Source of the DNA: SPCO01 sp964579825
Lineage (GTDB): Bacteria > Chloroflexota > Limnocylindria > Limnocylindrales > CSP1-4
DNA length: 64,000 nucleotides
NCBI GenBank assembly: GCA_964579825.1
Contig: CAZOHT010000002.1
Location: 88,462-152,461, forward strand
Reading direction: 5' to 3'
Each line of letters opens with the position of its first letter. Position 1 is the stretch's first letter. Made by a program: the position numbers and the translations under genes. The notes beneath the pieces were generated by a model, which saw only the letters and a program-made list of their open reading frames with translations, was not told where the DNA came from and made no database searches. Positions 42,574 through 51,475 of this stretch are shown piece after piece.

Positions 42574-43305
42574 TCAGTTCAGGACGAACCAGGCGACATA
42601 GGTCGCCGAGGTCACGCTTGCGTTCAGGTAGATCGTGAACGAGCCGGTCACCGGAACGACCGACTGGACCCAGCGGCCCGTCCGGTTGCTGTGCAGGACC
42701 GCGAAGACCCGGCAGCCCGAGTTCACGCCGGCCAGGGTGACCTTGATGTTCGACTTGCCGGCCGGGATCGTCGCCCGCCCGGACCGGCTGAACTTGACCT
42801 TGCCCTGGACCTCGAGCGCGAGATCGGTGGCGGACTGGGCCAGCGCGAGGACACCGGCCGACGTGCTACCGCTCTCGCCGATCACGCCGATCCCGCCGTA
42901 GCCGTACACGCCGGCGCTGCCGGAGCCGAACACGCCGATATCCGGGCTGTCGCCCCACACGCCGGTCCCGAACTGGGTCACGGGGTCCGCGGGAGCGGAC
43001 CCGAACACGCCGGTGTACGCGGTGCTGGTGGCCGGGTCGTACCAGTCGGGATCCGGCGCCTCGACACTCCACCCCAGGACACCGGCCGTCCCGGTGCTCG
43101 AGCCCTGGAACCCGATGCTCGTGCCGGAATTGGTGATGGACGTCGTGGCGGTCGTGGCGTTGTCGACGCCCTTCTGGACGTCATCCGGATCGTGAGCGGC
43201 GGCGGTGAGGGGCAGGGCGGCGGAAGCGGCGAGCGCGCCCGCGGCGCCGGCGGCCGCGGTCAGGAGCGCGCGTCGACTTCGGGGAGCGGCGGCTTCGTCA
43301 GCCAT
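42574..43305 (-). CDS. Tat-exported protein with short Gly/Phe repeats
   Basis: 243 residues. The signal SRRALLTAAAGAAGALAASAAL is of the Tat type. Residues about 65-145 carry a repetitive pattern of the kind GVWGDSPDIGVFG / GVYGYGGIGVIGES, as in beta-solenoid or tail-fibre-like surface proteins. A C-terminal beta domain of about 80 residues ends the protein. GGAGG lies nine bases before ATG 43305. Probably secreted or surface-bound; function unknown. Confidence 0.75.
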   Translation of the reverse strand: MADEAAAPRSRRALLTAAAGAAGALAASAALPLTAAAHDPDDVQKGVDNATTATTSITNSGTSIGFQGSSTGTAGVLGWSVEAPDPDWYDPATSTAYTGVFGSAPADPVTQFGTGVWGDSPDIGVFGSGSAGVYGYGGIGVIGESGSTSAGVLALAQSATDLALEVQGKVKFSRSGRATIPAGKSNIKVTLAGVNSGCRVFAVLHSNRTGRWVQSVVPVTGSFTIYLNASVTSATYVAWFVLN

Positions 43306-43432
43306 CTCGGTGATCCTCCGGGTATCCGTGGACCTGCCGCAGATCGACACGCCCCACGCTCGCTGCAGCATGGCACGTCGCCGTCCGACCCGCGTCTCAG
43401 GACGACGCTTCTCGCCTCGTCCGGGAGTACCG

Positions 43433-46400
43433 ATGGGCTATCGCCCGAGCACGCGCCGACGCCTACCGTTGCCAGACGGCGCCGGATTCTTGTCCGGTCT
43501 GTTTCGCCATCCCGTTGGAGTGTCCGTCCGCCGCATGGTCCTCGCCCACGATCCCGACCGCGCCAGCGCCTCCGATTCCCCGCCTGGACCGGACCGCGGC
43601 GAAGCGCTGCGCCGGATCGCGTCGGTGGTGTCCGGCCAGCGCGACCTGGCCCACCTGTTCGCCGACGTCATCGATGAATCCTTCTCGCTCTTCCAGGTGG
43701 ACCAGGCCGGCCTGTGGACCTACCGCGACGCCGAGCGGCCGCTGACCATCGCCGCCCACCGCGGTCTGTCGAGCGAGATCCTCGCCCTGGTCGCGTCGCT
43801 GACCCGGGACGCCACGACCGCCGGGATGACGGCCATCCGCGAGCAGCAGGTCCAGGTCATGGACGGGGACCTGTCGTCCACGCTGCCGGAGCTGCGCGAG
43901 ATCTACGAGCGGGCCGGCATCCGGACGATCTGCTTCGTCCCCGTCGTGTTCGCGGGCGAGCCGCTCGGCCTGCTGGTCCTGTACCACCATCGGCCGTACG
44001 CCTGGACGGAGGGGGAGACCGCCCTCGTCCGGGCCTTCGCCGACCAGATGGCGACGGCCATCGGCAACGCCCGCCTGACCGAGTCCAGCCGAACCCTCGC
44101 CGAGCGATTGCGCTCGATCTCGGACCTGGCCGTCCGTCTGAATCGGATCCACGACGTCGTGGGCATCGGCCAGGCGATCGTGTCCGAGGCGCGCGGCCTC
44201 ATCGACCACGACACGGTCCGGGTCTACCAGGTGGACCATGTCGCCGGTACATGCGAGCCGATCGCGTTCCAGGGCACGTTCAACGGGATGGAGCGCCCGG
44301 AGGCCGACAACCTGCGCGTCCGCATCGGCCAGGGTCTGACCGGCTGGGTCGCCGAGCACGGACGGATCGTCCGGCTGGCCGATGCCGCCGACGACCCGCG
44401 CAGCCTGATCGTCGGGCCGACCGATGGCCCCGAGTCGATGCTCCTCGTCCCGATGATCTACGAGGAGGTCGTCCAGGGCGTCCTCGTCGTGTCGAAGGCC
44501 GGTGCCGATCGCTTCGGGCCGGACGACGAGACGACGCTGGCGATCTTCGCCGGGTATGCCGCCCAGGCCCTCGTGAACGCCGCCAACCTGGGCCGCCTGC
44601 AACGCCAGCAGTCCGAGCTGGAGCACCAGCTGACCAGCCAGCGCCGGCTCCTGGAAGTCAACGAGCGCCTCCTCTCCACACTCGACCCGGGCGGTGTCCT
44701 GGACCTCATCGCCGACTCGCTCAAGTCCATCGTCCCGTACGACTCGCTCACCATCTATCGGGTGGACCGGGTCCAGGCGGTCCGCCGGGCGGTCATCGCC
44801 CGCGACCGGTTCGCCGAGCTGATCCTCGCCCACGAGAGCCCGCTCGGGACGGGGATCACCGGATGGGTCGTGGACCATCGGGAGGCGGTCCTGTCCAACC
44901 AGGCCCACCTGGATCCTCGGTCGGTCCAGGTCCCGGGCACCCCCTTCGAGCCCGAGTCGATGATCGTCGTCCCGCTGCTCGTCAACGGTGAGGCCATCGG
45001 CACGCTGAACATCGGGCGCATGGGCGAGCAGGAGGCGTTCTTCACGCCGAACGAGTTCGAGCTCACCCAGCTCTTCGCGGCCCAGGCGTCCATCGCCCTC
45101 CAGAACGCTGAGACGCACGGGGCGGTCCGGTTGCGAGCGGACCTGGACGCGCTCACCGGTCTGCGCAATCACGGAGCGTTCCAGCGCGAACTCCTCGAGA
45201 CGATCGAGGCGAGCGACGACGACACGCGGTTCGCCGTCCTGATGATGGACCTGGACGCATTCAAGACGTTCAACGATTCGCGCGGCCACCCGGCCGGCGA
45301 TGCGCTGCTGGCCAAGATCGCGCGGGCGATGGCCGGCGCGACGCGCAGCGAGGATCGTCTCTATCGCTATGGCGGAGACGAGTTCAGCGCGATCCTGCCC
45401 GGCGCCGACCGGGTCTCCGCGCACGAGGTCGCCGACCGCATCCGCAAGGCGGTCGCGGAGGTCTCGGCGGACGTCTCCGGGCTGCACGTGACGATCAGTG
45501 CGGGCGTCGCCTGCTATCCGGACGACGGCCGGACGAAGGACGCGCTCGTGTCGGTGGCGGACCGGGTCATGTACCTCGCGAAGACCGCCGCGCGGGCCGC
45601 CGAGACCACGCCGGGCTCCGAGGACCCGTACCTGCGCGCGCTCGACGAGACGACCCTTGCCCTCCTGGACCGACGCGATTCGACGATCCTGCTCGAGACC
45701 ATCCTGACCCGCGCCTGCGCCCTCCTCGGGACCCCGCACGGGTACATCCACATCGTCGAGCCGGGCGGGACGGGCCTCGAGGTCAGGCATGGGTCGGGCG
45801 CCTTCGCGCCGTACGTGGGCGACCACCTCGAGCTCGACGAAGGCGTCGGCGGACGGGTGCTCGGGACCGGGCTGCCCTTCGCCATCGACGACTACGACGG
45901 GTTCGAGACCCGCGCACGAGGGGTCCCGATGGGCGTCCTCGGCGCGGTCGTCGGGGTCCCGCTCAACGCGGGTGACGAGGTCGTCGGGGTCATCGGGCTG
46001 GCGTCGGGTGCCAGCGGGCGCCCGTTCCGCGCCCGCGAGATCGACGCGCTGTCGCGCTTCGCCCAGCTGGCCTCGATCGTCCTGGACAACGCCCGCTTGG
46101 TGGACGACGCCCAGCGCGGCGCCCTGTACGACCCGGCGACCGGCTTGCCCAACCGCGAGCTCCTGACCGACCGGATCGCCCACGCCCTGGCCTGGTCGTC
46201 GACCGAGGAAGCGGACCCGATCGCGGTCATCATGCTCGACCTCGACCGATTCAAGGTCATCAACGAGAGCGTCGGACATGCCGTGGGGGATCGGCTGCTG
46301 ATGGCCGTGGGCCAGCGCCTGGCGGCCTGCCTGCGACCCGGCGACACCGTCGCGCGCTTCGGCGGCGACGAGTTCGGGATCATCCTCGACCACGTGGACG

Positions 46401-47536
46401 ATGTCGACGAAGCGCGCCGCATCGCCGACCGCCTGGATGTCGAGTTGCGGGCACCGTTCCCACTCAACGGGCGCGAGTGGTTCATCAGCGCGTCGATCGG
46501 CATCGCCATCGGCCGGCCCGGACGGACGACGCCGGGCGAGCTCCTGCGCGAAGCCGAGATCGCGATGGTCCGGGCGAAGTCGGACCCGGCCGCCCGCCAG
46601 GCCCTGTTCGAACCGTCGATGAGCGAACAGACGCTCGAGCGGATCGACCTCGAGAACGACCTCCGACGAGCGCTCGAGCGCGACGAGCTGCGCCTGCACT
46701 ATCAGCCCCTCGTGGATCTCGCGACCGACGCCATCGTCGGCTTCGAGGCGCTCGTCCGCTGGCAGCACCCCACGCGCGGCCTCGTCCCGCCGCTGGCGTT
46801 CATCCCACTGGCCGAGGAGACGGGACTCATCGGCCCGATCGGTCGATGGGTGCTCGAGACGGCGTGTCGCCAGGCCCACGCGTGGCGATCGGCCGGCCCG
46901 GGCGGCGTCCCCCTCGTCATCTCGGTCAACCTGTCGGCTCGCCAGTTCGCCCAGGGGGACCTGGTCGAGAGCGTCGCGGAGATCCTGGCGGCCGCCCACC
47001 TGGACCCCTCGTCGCTCGAGCTGGAGATCACCGAGAGCGTCGTGATGGACCAGTCGGAAGTCGGGATCCGGGCGCTGCGACGGCTGCGCGATCTCGGCGT
47101 CAGGCTCGTCCTGGACGATTTCGGGACGGGCTACTCGTCGCTCGCGTACCTGAAGCACCTGCCGCTCGACACGATCAAGATCGACCGCTCGTTCGTGGCC
47201 GGCCTCGAGAGCCCGGCGGACCGGTCCATCGTGGAGGCGGTCATCGCGCTCGCCCACGGCCTGGGCATCGGGGTCGTCGCCGAAGGCATCGAGACCGACG
47301 AACAGCGCCGCGTCCTGGCCGAGATGGCCTGCGACTACGGCCAGGGCTACCTCTTCTCTCGGCCGGTCCCGGCCACGGAGGCCGACCGGCTGCTGACGCC
47401 GGTCACGGTCGCGTCGTCGGCAGCGCGGCGCGCGGCCATCCGGCGAGCGGCCACGCCGCGACGATCACGAGCCAGGTCCGAGCGCCCGGCGCCCGCCGCG
47501 CCGCGCGTTCGAAAGGGCGGCCCGGTCGGTCGCTAG
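43433..47536 (+). CDS. Large GAF/GGDEF/GAF/GGDEF/EAL c-di-GMP protein
   Basis: 1367 residues from ATG 43433 (GGGAG upstream); later starts at 43520 and 43535 are possible. Domain order: three GAF domains (about 65-220, 235-400, 420-560), GGDEF with RYGGDEF (570-720), a fourth GAF (750-890), GGDEF with RFGGDEF (900-1045), EAL (1070-1320). EAL residues are intact: FEALVRW, NLSARQF, EITES, DDFGTGYSS, KIDRSF, EGIET. Both cyclase motifs look active, so one chain could make and degrade c-di-GMP. No membrane segment. Its stop lies in a tandem repeat shared with the convergent gene. Confidence 0.93.
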   Translation: MGYRPSTRRRLPLPDGAGFLSGLFRHPVGVSVRRMVLAHDPDRASASDSPPGPDRGEALRRIASVVSGQRDLAHLFADVIDESFSLFQVDQAGLWTYRDAERPLTIAAHRGLSSEILALVASLTRDATTAGMTAIREQQVQVMDGDLSSTLPELREIYERAGIRTICFVPVVFAGEPLGLLVLYHHRPYAWTEGETALVRAFADQMATAIGNARLTESSRTLAERLRSISDLAVRLNRIHDVVGIGQAIVSEARGLIDHDTVRVYQVDHVAGTCEPIAFQGTFNGMERPEADNLRVRIGQGLTGWVAEHGRIVRLADAADDPRSLIVGPTDGPESMLLVPMIYEEVVQGVLVVSKAGADRFGPDDETTLAIFAGYAAQALVNAANLGRLQRQQSELEHQLTSQRRLLEVNERLLSTLDPGGVLDLIADSLKSIVPYDSLTIYRVDRVQAVRRAVIARDRFAELILAHESPLGTGITGWVVDHREAVLSNQAHLDPRSVQVPGTPFEPESMIVVPLLVNGEAIGTLNIGRMGEQEAFFTPNEFELTQLFAAQASIALQNAETHGAVRLRADLDALTGLRNHGAFQRELLETIEASDDDTRFAVLMMDLDAFKTFNDSRGHPAGDALLAKIARAMAGATRSEDRLYRYGGDEFSAILPGADRVSAHEVADRIRKAVAEVSADVSGLHVTISAGVACYPDDGRTKDALVSVADRVMYLAKTAARAAETTPGSEDPYLRALDETTLALLDRRDSTILLETILTRACALLGTPHGYIHIVEPGGTGLEVRHGSGAFAPYVGDHLELDEGVGGRVLGTGLPFAIDDYDGFETRARGVPMGVLGAVVGVPLNAGDEVVGVIGLASGASGRPFRAREIDALSRFAQLASIVLDNARLVDDAQRGALYDPATGLPNRELLTDRIAHALAWSSTEEADPIAVIMLDLDRFKVINESVGHAVGDRLLMAVGQRLAACLRPGDTVARFGGDEFGIILDHVDDVDEARRIADRLDVELRAPFPLNGREWFISASIGIAIGRPGRTTPGELLREAEIAMVRAKSDPAARQALFEPSMSEQTLERIDLENDLRRALERDELRLHYQPLVDLATDAIVGFEALVRWQHPTRGLVPPLAFIPLAEETGLIGPIGRWVLETACRQAHAWRSAGPGGVPLVISVNLSARQFAQGDLVESVAEILAAAHLDPSSLELEITESVVMDQSEVGIRALRRLRDLGVRLVLDDFGTGYSSLAYLKHLPLDTIKIDRSFVAGLESPADRSIVEAVIALAHGLGIGVVAEGIETDEQRRVLAEMACDYGQGYLFSRPVPATEADRLLTPVTVASSAARRAAIRRAATPRRSRARSERPAPAAPRVRKGGPVGR

Positions 47537-47602
47537 TCGCGGCCGCCCATGCGGCGCTAGTCGCGGCCGCCCATGCGGCGCTAGTTGCGGCCGCCCATGA
47601 GG
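47531..47602. repeat. 24-base tandem triplication at convergent gene ends
   Basis: Three 24-base units (47531, 47555, 47579), the first two identical, the third with two changes. On the minus strand each unit encodes the last residues MGGR(N/D) and the TAG stop of the Bax-inhibitor gene. The true stop is in unit three; the other two are untranslated copies. The plus-strand GGDEF gene takes its stop from unit one. Confidence 0.9.
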
Positions 47603-48291
47603 CGCAGGAAGAACAGGAACAGGTTCAGGAAGTTCAGGTACAGGCCCAGCGCGCCGATGACGGCCGCCTTCTCCATCGACCCGAGGCGAGCGGCGAGGTC
47701 GCCGGCCTGGATGCGCTGGACGTCGTAGGCGGTCAGCGCCGTGAAGATGCCGATCCCGATGATCGAGATGAGGATGTTCATCCCGTCGCTCTTCAGGAAG
47801 ATGTTGATGACCATGGCGGCGATGAGCCCGATGAGGCCCATCGTGAGGAAGCCGCCCATGCTCGCGAGCGAGCGCTTGGTGACGGCGCCGTAGATGGCCG
47901 CTCCGCCGAACATCGCCGATGCACTCAGGAACGCCTGGGCGACCGAGGCCTGGGTGTAGCCATACACGATCAGGCCGACGCTGAGGCCGACCGACGCGGC
48001 ATAGATGAAGAACAAGCCGAGCGCCACGGTGGCGCTGATCTTGTTGATGGCGGCCGAGATGACGATGACCAGCGCGAACTGGGCGATGATGATGAGCAGC
48101 AGATAGTCCGAGGCGAACCGGAGGGCGTTCTCGCTGCCCGAGACGAAGTAGCTCACGGCGGCCGTGAGCAGGAGCCCGGCGAACATCCAGGCGAAGGCCT
48201 GGGTGAGGAAGGCGCTCGAGAGACGGGCGTCCGGCTTGACGCCGACGGCCGATGGCGTCGCGTACGGCGTCCGGGTCGGGTCGTTGATCAT
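47581..48291 (-). CDS. Bax inhibitor-1/YccA-family membrane protein
   Basis: 236 residues with seven membrane helices. The family signature runs through the fifth to sixth helix (ALTAYDVQRIQ), and the acid pair expected for pH-gated calcium leak in BsYetJ-like members lies there. ATG overlaps the cobalamin adenosyltransferase stop (ATGA). It ends in the tandem repeat. Confidence 0.9.
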   Translation of the reverse strand: MINDPTRTPYATPSAVGVKPDARLSSAFLTQAFAWMFAGLLLTAAVSYFVSGSENALRFASDYLLLIIIAQFALVIVISAAINKISATVALGLFFIYAASVGLSVGLIVYGYTQASVAQAFLSASAMFGGAAIYGAVTKRSLASMGGFLTMGLIGLIAAMVINIFLKSDGMNILISIIGIGIFTALTAYDVQRIQAGDLAARLGSMEKAAVIGALGLYLNFLNLFLFFLRLMGGRN

Positions 48292-48959
48292 GGCTTCGAC
48301 GACTCCTTGGTCGCTGTGCCGAGCCCCTCACGGAGCCGGGCTGGAGTGGGTGCTCGGGTCTCGGCCTGTTCGGCCGCCCGGGCGAGGACCCATAACAGGT
48401 CCGCGGTCCGGTTCAGATACGGTAGCAGATGGGGTCCAGGAACCAGTCCGGCGGCCTCGAGCGAGACCGCCCGCCGCTCGGCGCGGCGCAGGATCGTGCG
48501 GGCGACCTCGAGGGCGGCACTCACCGCGGTCTCGCCCGGGACGACGAACTCGTGGGGCATGACGATGCTGGCTTCCAGCTCCTGGAGGCCGGCATCCATC
48601 GCCGCGACCATGGCGGCGGACACTCGAGTCTTGCCCTCCACCTGGCGGTCCCAGGCGTCCGGGTTGGTGGCCAGTTCCGCGGCCGCCACGAACAGGTCCC
48701 GCTGGATGGCGAGGATCATCGCGGCCAGCTCGACGAGCGGGCCGTCCGGGTCGGCGTCAAGGCAGGCGGCGCGAGCGAGACCCAGGGCCGCGACCGCTTC
48801 GTCGATGGTGCCGTAGGCCTCTGTGCGGAGGTCGTCCTTGCGGATCCGATCGCCGCCGAACAGGAGGCCGGTGGTGCCCGTGTCGCCCTTACCGGTCGCG
48901 ACCGCGGAGTCGAAGCCGGGCGAGGCCGGAACGCCGGGGCGATCCGTGCCGTCGGTCAC
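48288..48959 (-). CDS. ATP:cob(I)alamin adenosyltransferase, PduO type
   Basis: 223 residues. KGDTGTTGLLFGGDRIRKDD at the N-terminus, ILAIQRDLFVAAAELAT and the C-terminal ALEVARTILRRAERR and YLNRTADLLWVLAR are the full PduO/MMAB signature. It makes adenosylcobalamin from corrinoid. GTG start. It shows the cell handles B12, consistent with the corrinoid methyltransferase island. Confidence 0.93.
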   Translation of the reverse strand: MTDGTDRPGVPASPGFDSAVATGKGDTGTTGLLFGGDRIRKDDLRTEAYGTIDEAVAALGLARAACLDADPDGPLVELAAMILAIQRDLFVAAAELATNPDAWDRQVEGKTRVSAAMVAAMDAGLQELEASIVMPHEFVVPGETAVSAALEVARTILRRAERRAVSLEAAGLVPGPHLLPYLNRTADLLWVLARAAEQAETRAPTPARLREGLGTATKESSKP

Positions 48960-48984
48960 CGGGAGGTCACCGTGCGCCTCGAGG

Positions 48985-49371
48985 TCACCACATCAGGCCC
49001 GCGTCGCGCGGATCCCAGCGCTCGGCGAGCAGCGTCACCTTGACGTCGTGGTCCACGACCGACTCGGCCTGTTCCTTGACCTGCGCGATCATCGAGCCCG
49101 CGTACGGGCAGAACGGCGTGGTCAGGATCATCTTCACTTCGGTCGAGTCCGGGCCGAGGATGATCTGCTTGATCAGCGCGAGCTCCACGACGTTCATGCC
49201 GATCTCTGGATCCACCACGCTGCGGAGGGCGTCCAGGATCGCGAGCTCGGTGGCGCGTCGCTCCGCATCGAACGCGGGGGCGGGTGCCGCGTCGGGCGCG
49301 GGGGCGTCGCTCGGGGCGGGGGCGTCGCTCGGCGCGGTCGTCGGATCGATCTCGGTGGTGCTGTCGGTCAT
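48985..49371 (-). CDS. MIP18/DUF59 Fe-S maturation protein (SufT-like)
   Basis: 128 residues. After a 40-residue Ala/Pro linker the DUF59 domain reads VVDPEIGMNVVELALIKQI and TTPFCPYAGSM, with the conserved Cys. Such proteins help insert Fe-S clusters into target enzymes. Start ATG 49371; 25 bases separate its stop from the following adenosyltransferase gene. Confidence 0.85.
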   Translation of the reverse strand: MTDSTTEIDPTTAPSDAPAPSDAPAPDAAPAPAFDAERRATELAILDALRSVVDPEIGMNVVELALIKQIILGPDSTEVKMILTTPFCPYAGSMIAQVKEQAESVVDHDVKVTLLAERWDPRDAGLMW

Positions 49372-49511
49372 GCGGCTCTCCGGTGTGTCACGGGAGGGTA
49401 CCACCGGTCCGCGCTGGAGCCTGTGAGCCGTCGCCGCCCGTCGCGCTGCCTTCGGCTCGGGTGCACGGGAGCCGCCGCGAACGGGAGCCGGCGCGAACGG
49501 GTCCCCAGCGG

Positions 49512-49844
49512 TCAGCCGGCGGCCGCGCCTTCGGACTTCACGACGATCCCGGCGCCACGGTACTGGGCGGGCAGGCCCGCGGCTTCGGCCGCCGTGTAGC
49601 CGGGTCCGGCCAATGAGCCGTCGGCCTCGAAGAAGTCGGCGTAGCGCTCGCGATGCTCGGCCGCATACGTGTAGGCCGCGGCGATCCCGACCATCCGCAG
49701 TTCCGGGTGGTCGTTGAGGATGCGGGTCAGGTCGTAGCCGTTCGAGCGAAGCTCAAGCAACTGGCGAACCGTGAGTCGCGACCCGTAGCAGAACGGCTCG
49801 CCGTTGAGCACGAGCGGATCCTGCTGGACCCACTTGATCGTCAC
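49512..49844 (-). CDS. DUF433 protein
   Basis: 110 residues from GTG 49844. VQQDPLVLNGEPFCYGSRLTVRQLLELRSNGYDLTRILNDHPEL is the DUF433 core (winged helix), often the antitoxin half of a PIN-like pair. No DUF5615 toxin is adjacent; the gene upstream is a helical protein with no nuclease motif. C-terminal 35 residues are extra and acidic. Starts two bases after its neighbour stops. Confidence 0.75.
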   Translation of the reverse strand: MTIKWVQQDPLVLNGEPFCYGSRLTVRQLLELRSNGYDLTRILNDHPELRMVGIAAAYTYAAEHRERYADFFEADGSLAGPGYTAAEAAGLPAQYRGAGIVVKSEGAAAG

Positions 49845-49846
49845 GG

Positions 49847-50329
49847 TCAGCCGCCCTTGTACAGGAACTGCAGGACGGGGTTCTTCTTGCGGGCGTCGCC
49901 CGCCAGACGGCGGTGCCACCTGAACACCGCGATCGCCTCGTCGAGCGCCTCGCCGGCGGCAGGCTGTTCATCCGGGGTCAGGACCCCCGGCAGGGCGGCG
50001 CGGATGCCCTCGCACAGCGCGATGAGGTCGTCGAGCGGGACCGCCTTGCGCCGATACACCGGCGCGACCATGTCGGCGTAGTGGCGCGTGAAGTACGCGT
50101 CGCCGGACGCAAGCGACAGGGCGACTCGCTCCACGAGAAGCGCGGCGTCACGCTGGAGTCCACGCAGCCCCGCTTCGTCGTAGCGCTCGCGCATCGTCGG
50201 CGTCGCCGCCAGGGCGGATTCGAGCGCCCGGCCGGCGACGCGATCGTCGGCCGCGCGCAGGCGCTCGGCGGCGTCCGGCAGGCCGGCGGTCATGTCGCGC
50301 GGCGGCAGGCCGAGGGAGGGGTGGCTCAT
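49847..50329 (-). CDS. Helical hypothetical protein, RsbRD_N-like
   Basis: 160 residues, all-helical pattern. VERVALSLASGDAYFTRHYADMVAPVYRRKAVPLDDLIALCEGIRAALPGVL resembles the N-terminal sensory domain of RsbR-type stress proteins. No catalytic motif. Co-transcribed with the DUF433 gene. The assignment is weak. Confidence 0.65.
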   Translation of the reverse strand: MSHPSLGLPPRDMTAGLPDAAERLRAADDRVAGRALESALAATPTMRERYDEAGLRGLQRDAALLVERVALSLASGDAYFTRHYADMVAPVYRRKAVPLDDLIALCEGIRAALPGVLTPDEQPAAGEALDEAIAVFRWHRRLAGDARKKNPVLQFLYKGG

Positions 50330-50380
50330 GCCCGGAGTCTACCGTGCGACCGGGGCCGGTGCCATGCGCGAGCGAGCGAC

Positions 50381-50386
50381 TACGAT
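50381..50386 (+). promoter_or_regulatory. -10 box TACGAT, probable leaderless start
   Basis: TACGAT ends seven bases before ATG 50394. It excludes the in-frame ATG at 50385, which lies inside it. Confidence 0.45.
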
Positions 50387-50393
50387 GGCCGGG

Positions 50394-50939
50394 ATGGACG
50401 ATCCGAGCCCGCCAGCCAGTCCGCCACCGAGCCCACCGGTCGACGCCGCGGGGCCCACCGCCCAGGGGGCGCCCGCGATCCCGGGCGAGCGACGTCTCGA
50501 ACGGCCACCGTCCGAGCGCTACCGGCCCGCCACGACCGGCACGGACCCCGGCACGGATGCGGACGCGGTGGCCGCGCCCGCGCGAGGGATCGCCTTCGCC
50601 GTGGTGGCCGCCATCGTCCTGGCCGCCGTCCTCACGATCCTCGGCGGCATCGTGCTCATCTCGGCCGGCCTCGTCGTCGTCGCGGCGGCGGGCGGCTGGT
50701 CCGTGGCGATGGCGCTCAGGCTCGGTGCCGGCGCGACGATCGGTCCAGGCCGTCGACGAGTGCTGGCGGTCGGTCTCGCCTTCGTCGGCGTCCTCCTCGG
50801 CCAGGTCGGGCTGTGGCTGTTCGCCCGGAGCGAGGGTGGCGTACTGCCGATCGTCGACTATCTCGGCCAGACGTTCGGGCCACTCGTGCTGCTCCAGTTC
50901 GTCGTGGCCGGCCTGGCCGCCGCGTGGGCCGCCCGGTGA
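50394..50939 (+). CDS. Membrane protein with Pro-rich N-terminus
   Basis: 181 residues. The first 70 are Pro/Ala/Thr-rich and probably cytoplasmic; four hydrophobic segments follow from about residue 72 to the end. No family recognised. Start chosen from the -10 box. Translationally coupled to the GNAT gene (GTGA overlap). Confidence 0.6.
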   Translation: MDDPSPPASPPPSPPVDAAGPTAQGAPAIPGERRLERPPSERYRPATTGTDPGTDADAVAAPARGIAFAVVAAIVLAAVLTILGGIVLISAGLVVVAAAGGWSVAMALRLGAGATIGPGRRRVLAVGLAFVGVLLGQVGLWLFARSEGGVLPIVDYLGQTFGPLVLLQFVVAGLAAAWAAR

Positions 50940-51475
50940 GCGACGCGGGAACGCGCGACCTGGCCATCACCTTCCGCCGCCCGGTCGAGGCGGACCATGC
51001 CGGCATCGTCGGGCAGGTGGACGACTGGTGGGGCGGCCGGCGCCTGCACGATCTCCTGCCTCGGCTGTGGTTCCAGCACTTCACCGGGACGTCGTGGATC
51101 GTCGAGGACCCCTCCGGGTCCGTGGTCGCGTTCCTCGCCGGCTTCATCAGCCCGGACCATCCGACCGAGGCGTACATCCACATGGTCGGGGTCAGCCCGA
51201 ACCACCGACGATCCGGACTGGGCAAACGCCTGTACGACCGGTTCATCGCCGATGTCCAGGGCCGTGGGGTCCGTCGGGTCCGAGCGATCACGTGGCCCGG
51301 CAACCGGACGTCGGTCGCGTTCCACACGCGGATGGGCTTCCGCCCGTCCGACGGACCCGGCACGCAGAACCTGTACGGCACGCCCGCCTACGCCGACTAC
51401 GACGCCCACGGTGAGGACCGGGTCGCGTTCATCCTGGACCTCGACGTGGTCGGCGGCCCGTCAGACGCCGGCTGA
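50936..51475 (+). CDS. GNAT-family N-acetyltransferase
   Basis: 179 residues. The acetyl-CoA loop is in VSPNHRRSGLGKRLYDRF (Q/RxxGxG/A type), preceded by AYIHMVGV. A late FHTRMGFRPSDGPG completes the fold. Substrate unknown. It ends 15 bases inside the convergent DUF885 gene. Confidence 0.88.
   Translation: MSDAGTRDLAITFRRPVEADHAGIVGQVDDWWGGRRLHDLLPRLWFQHFTGTSWIVEDPSGSVVAFLAGFISPDHPTEAYIHMVGVSPNHRRSGLGKRLYDRFIADVQGRGVRRVRAITWPGNRTSVAFHTRMGFRPSDGPGTQNLYGTPAYADYDAHGEDRVAFILDLDVVGGPSDAG

Noticed and set aside
43463..47257. 1264-codon minus-strand frame
   Set aside because: Antisense shadow of the GAF/GGDEF/EAL gene; no recognisable motif.
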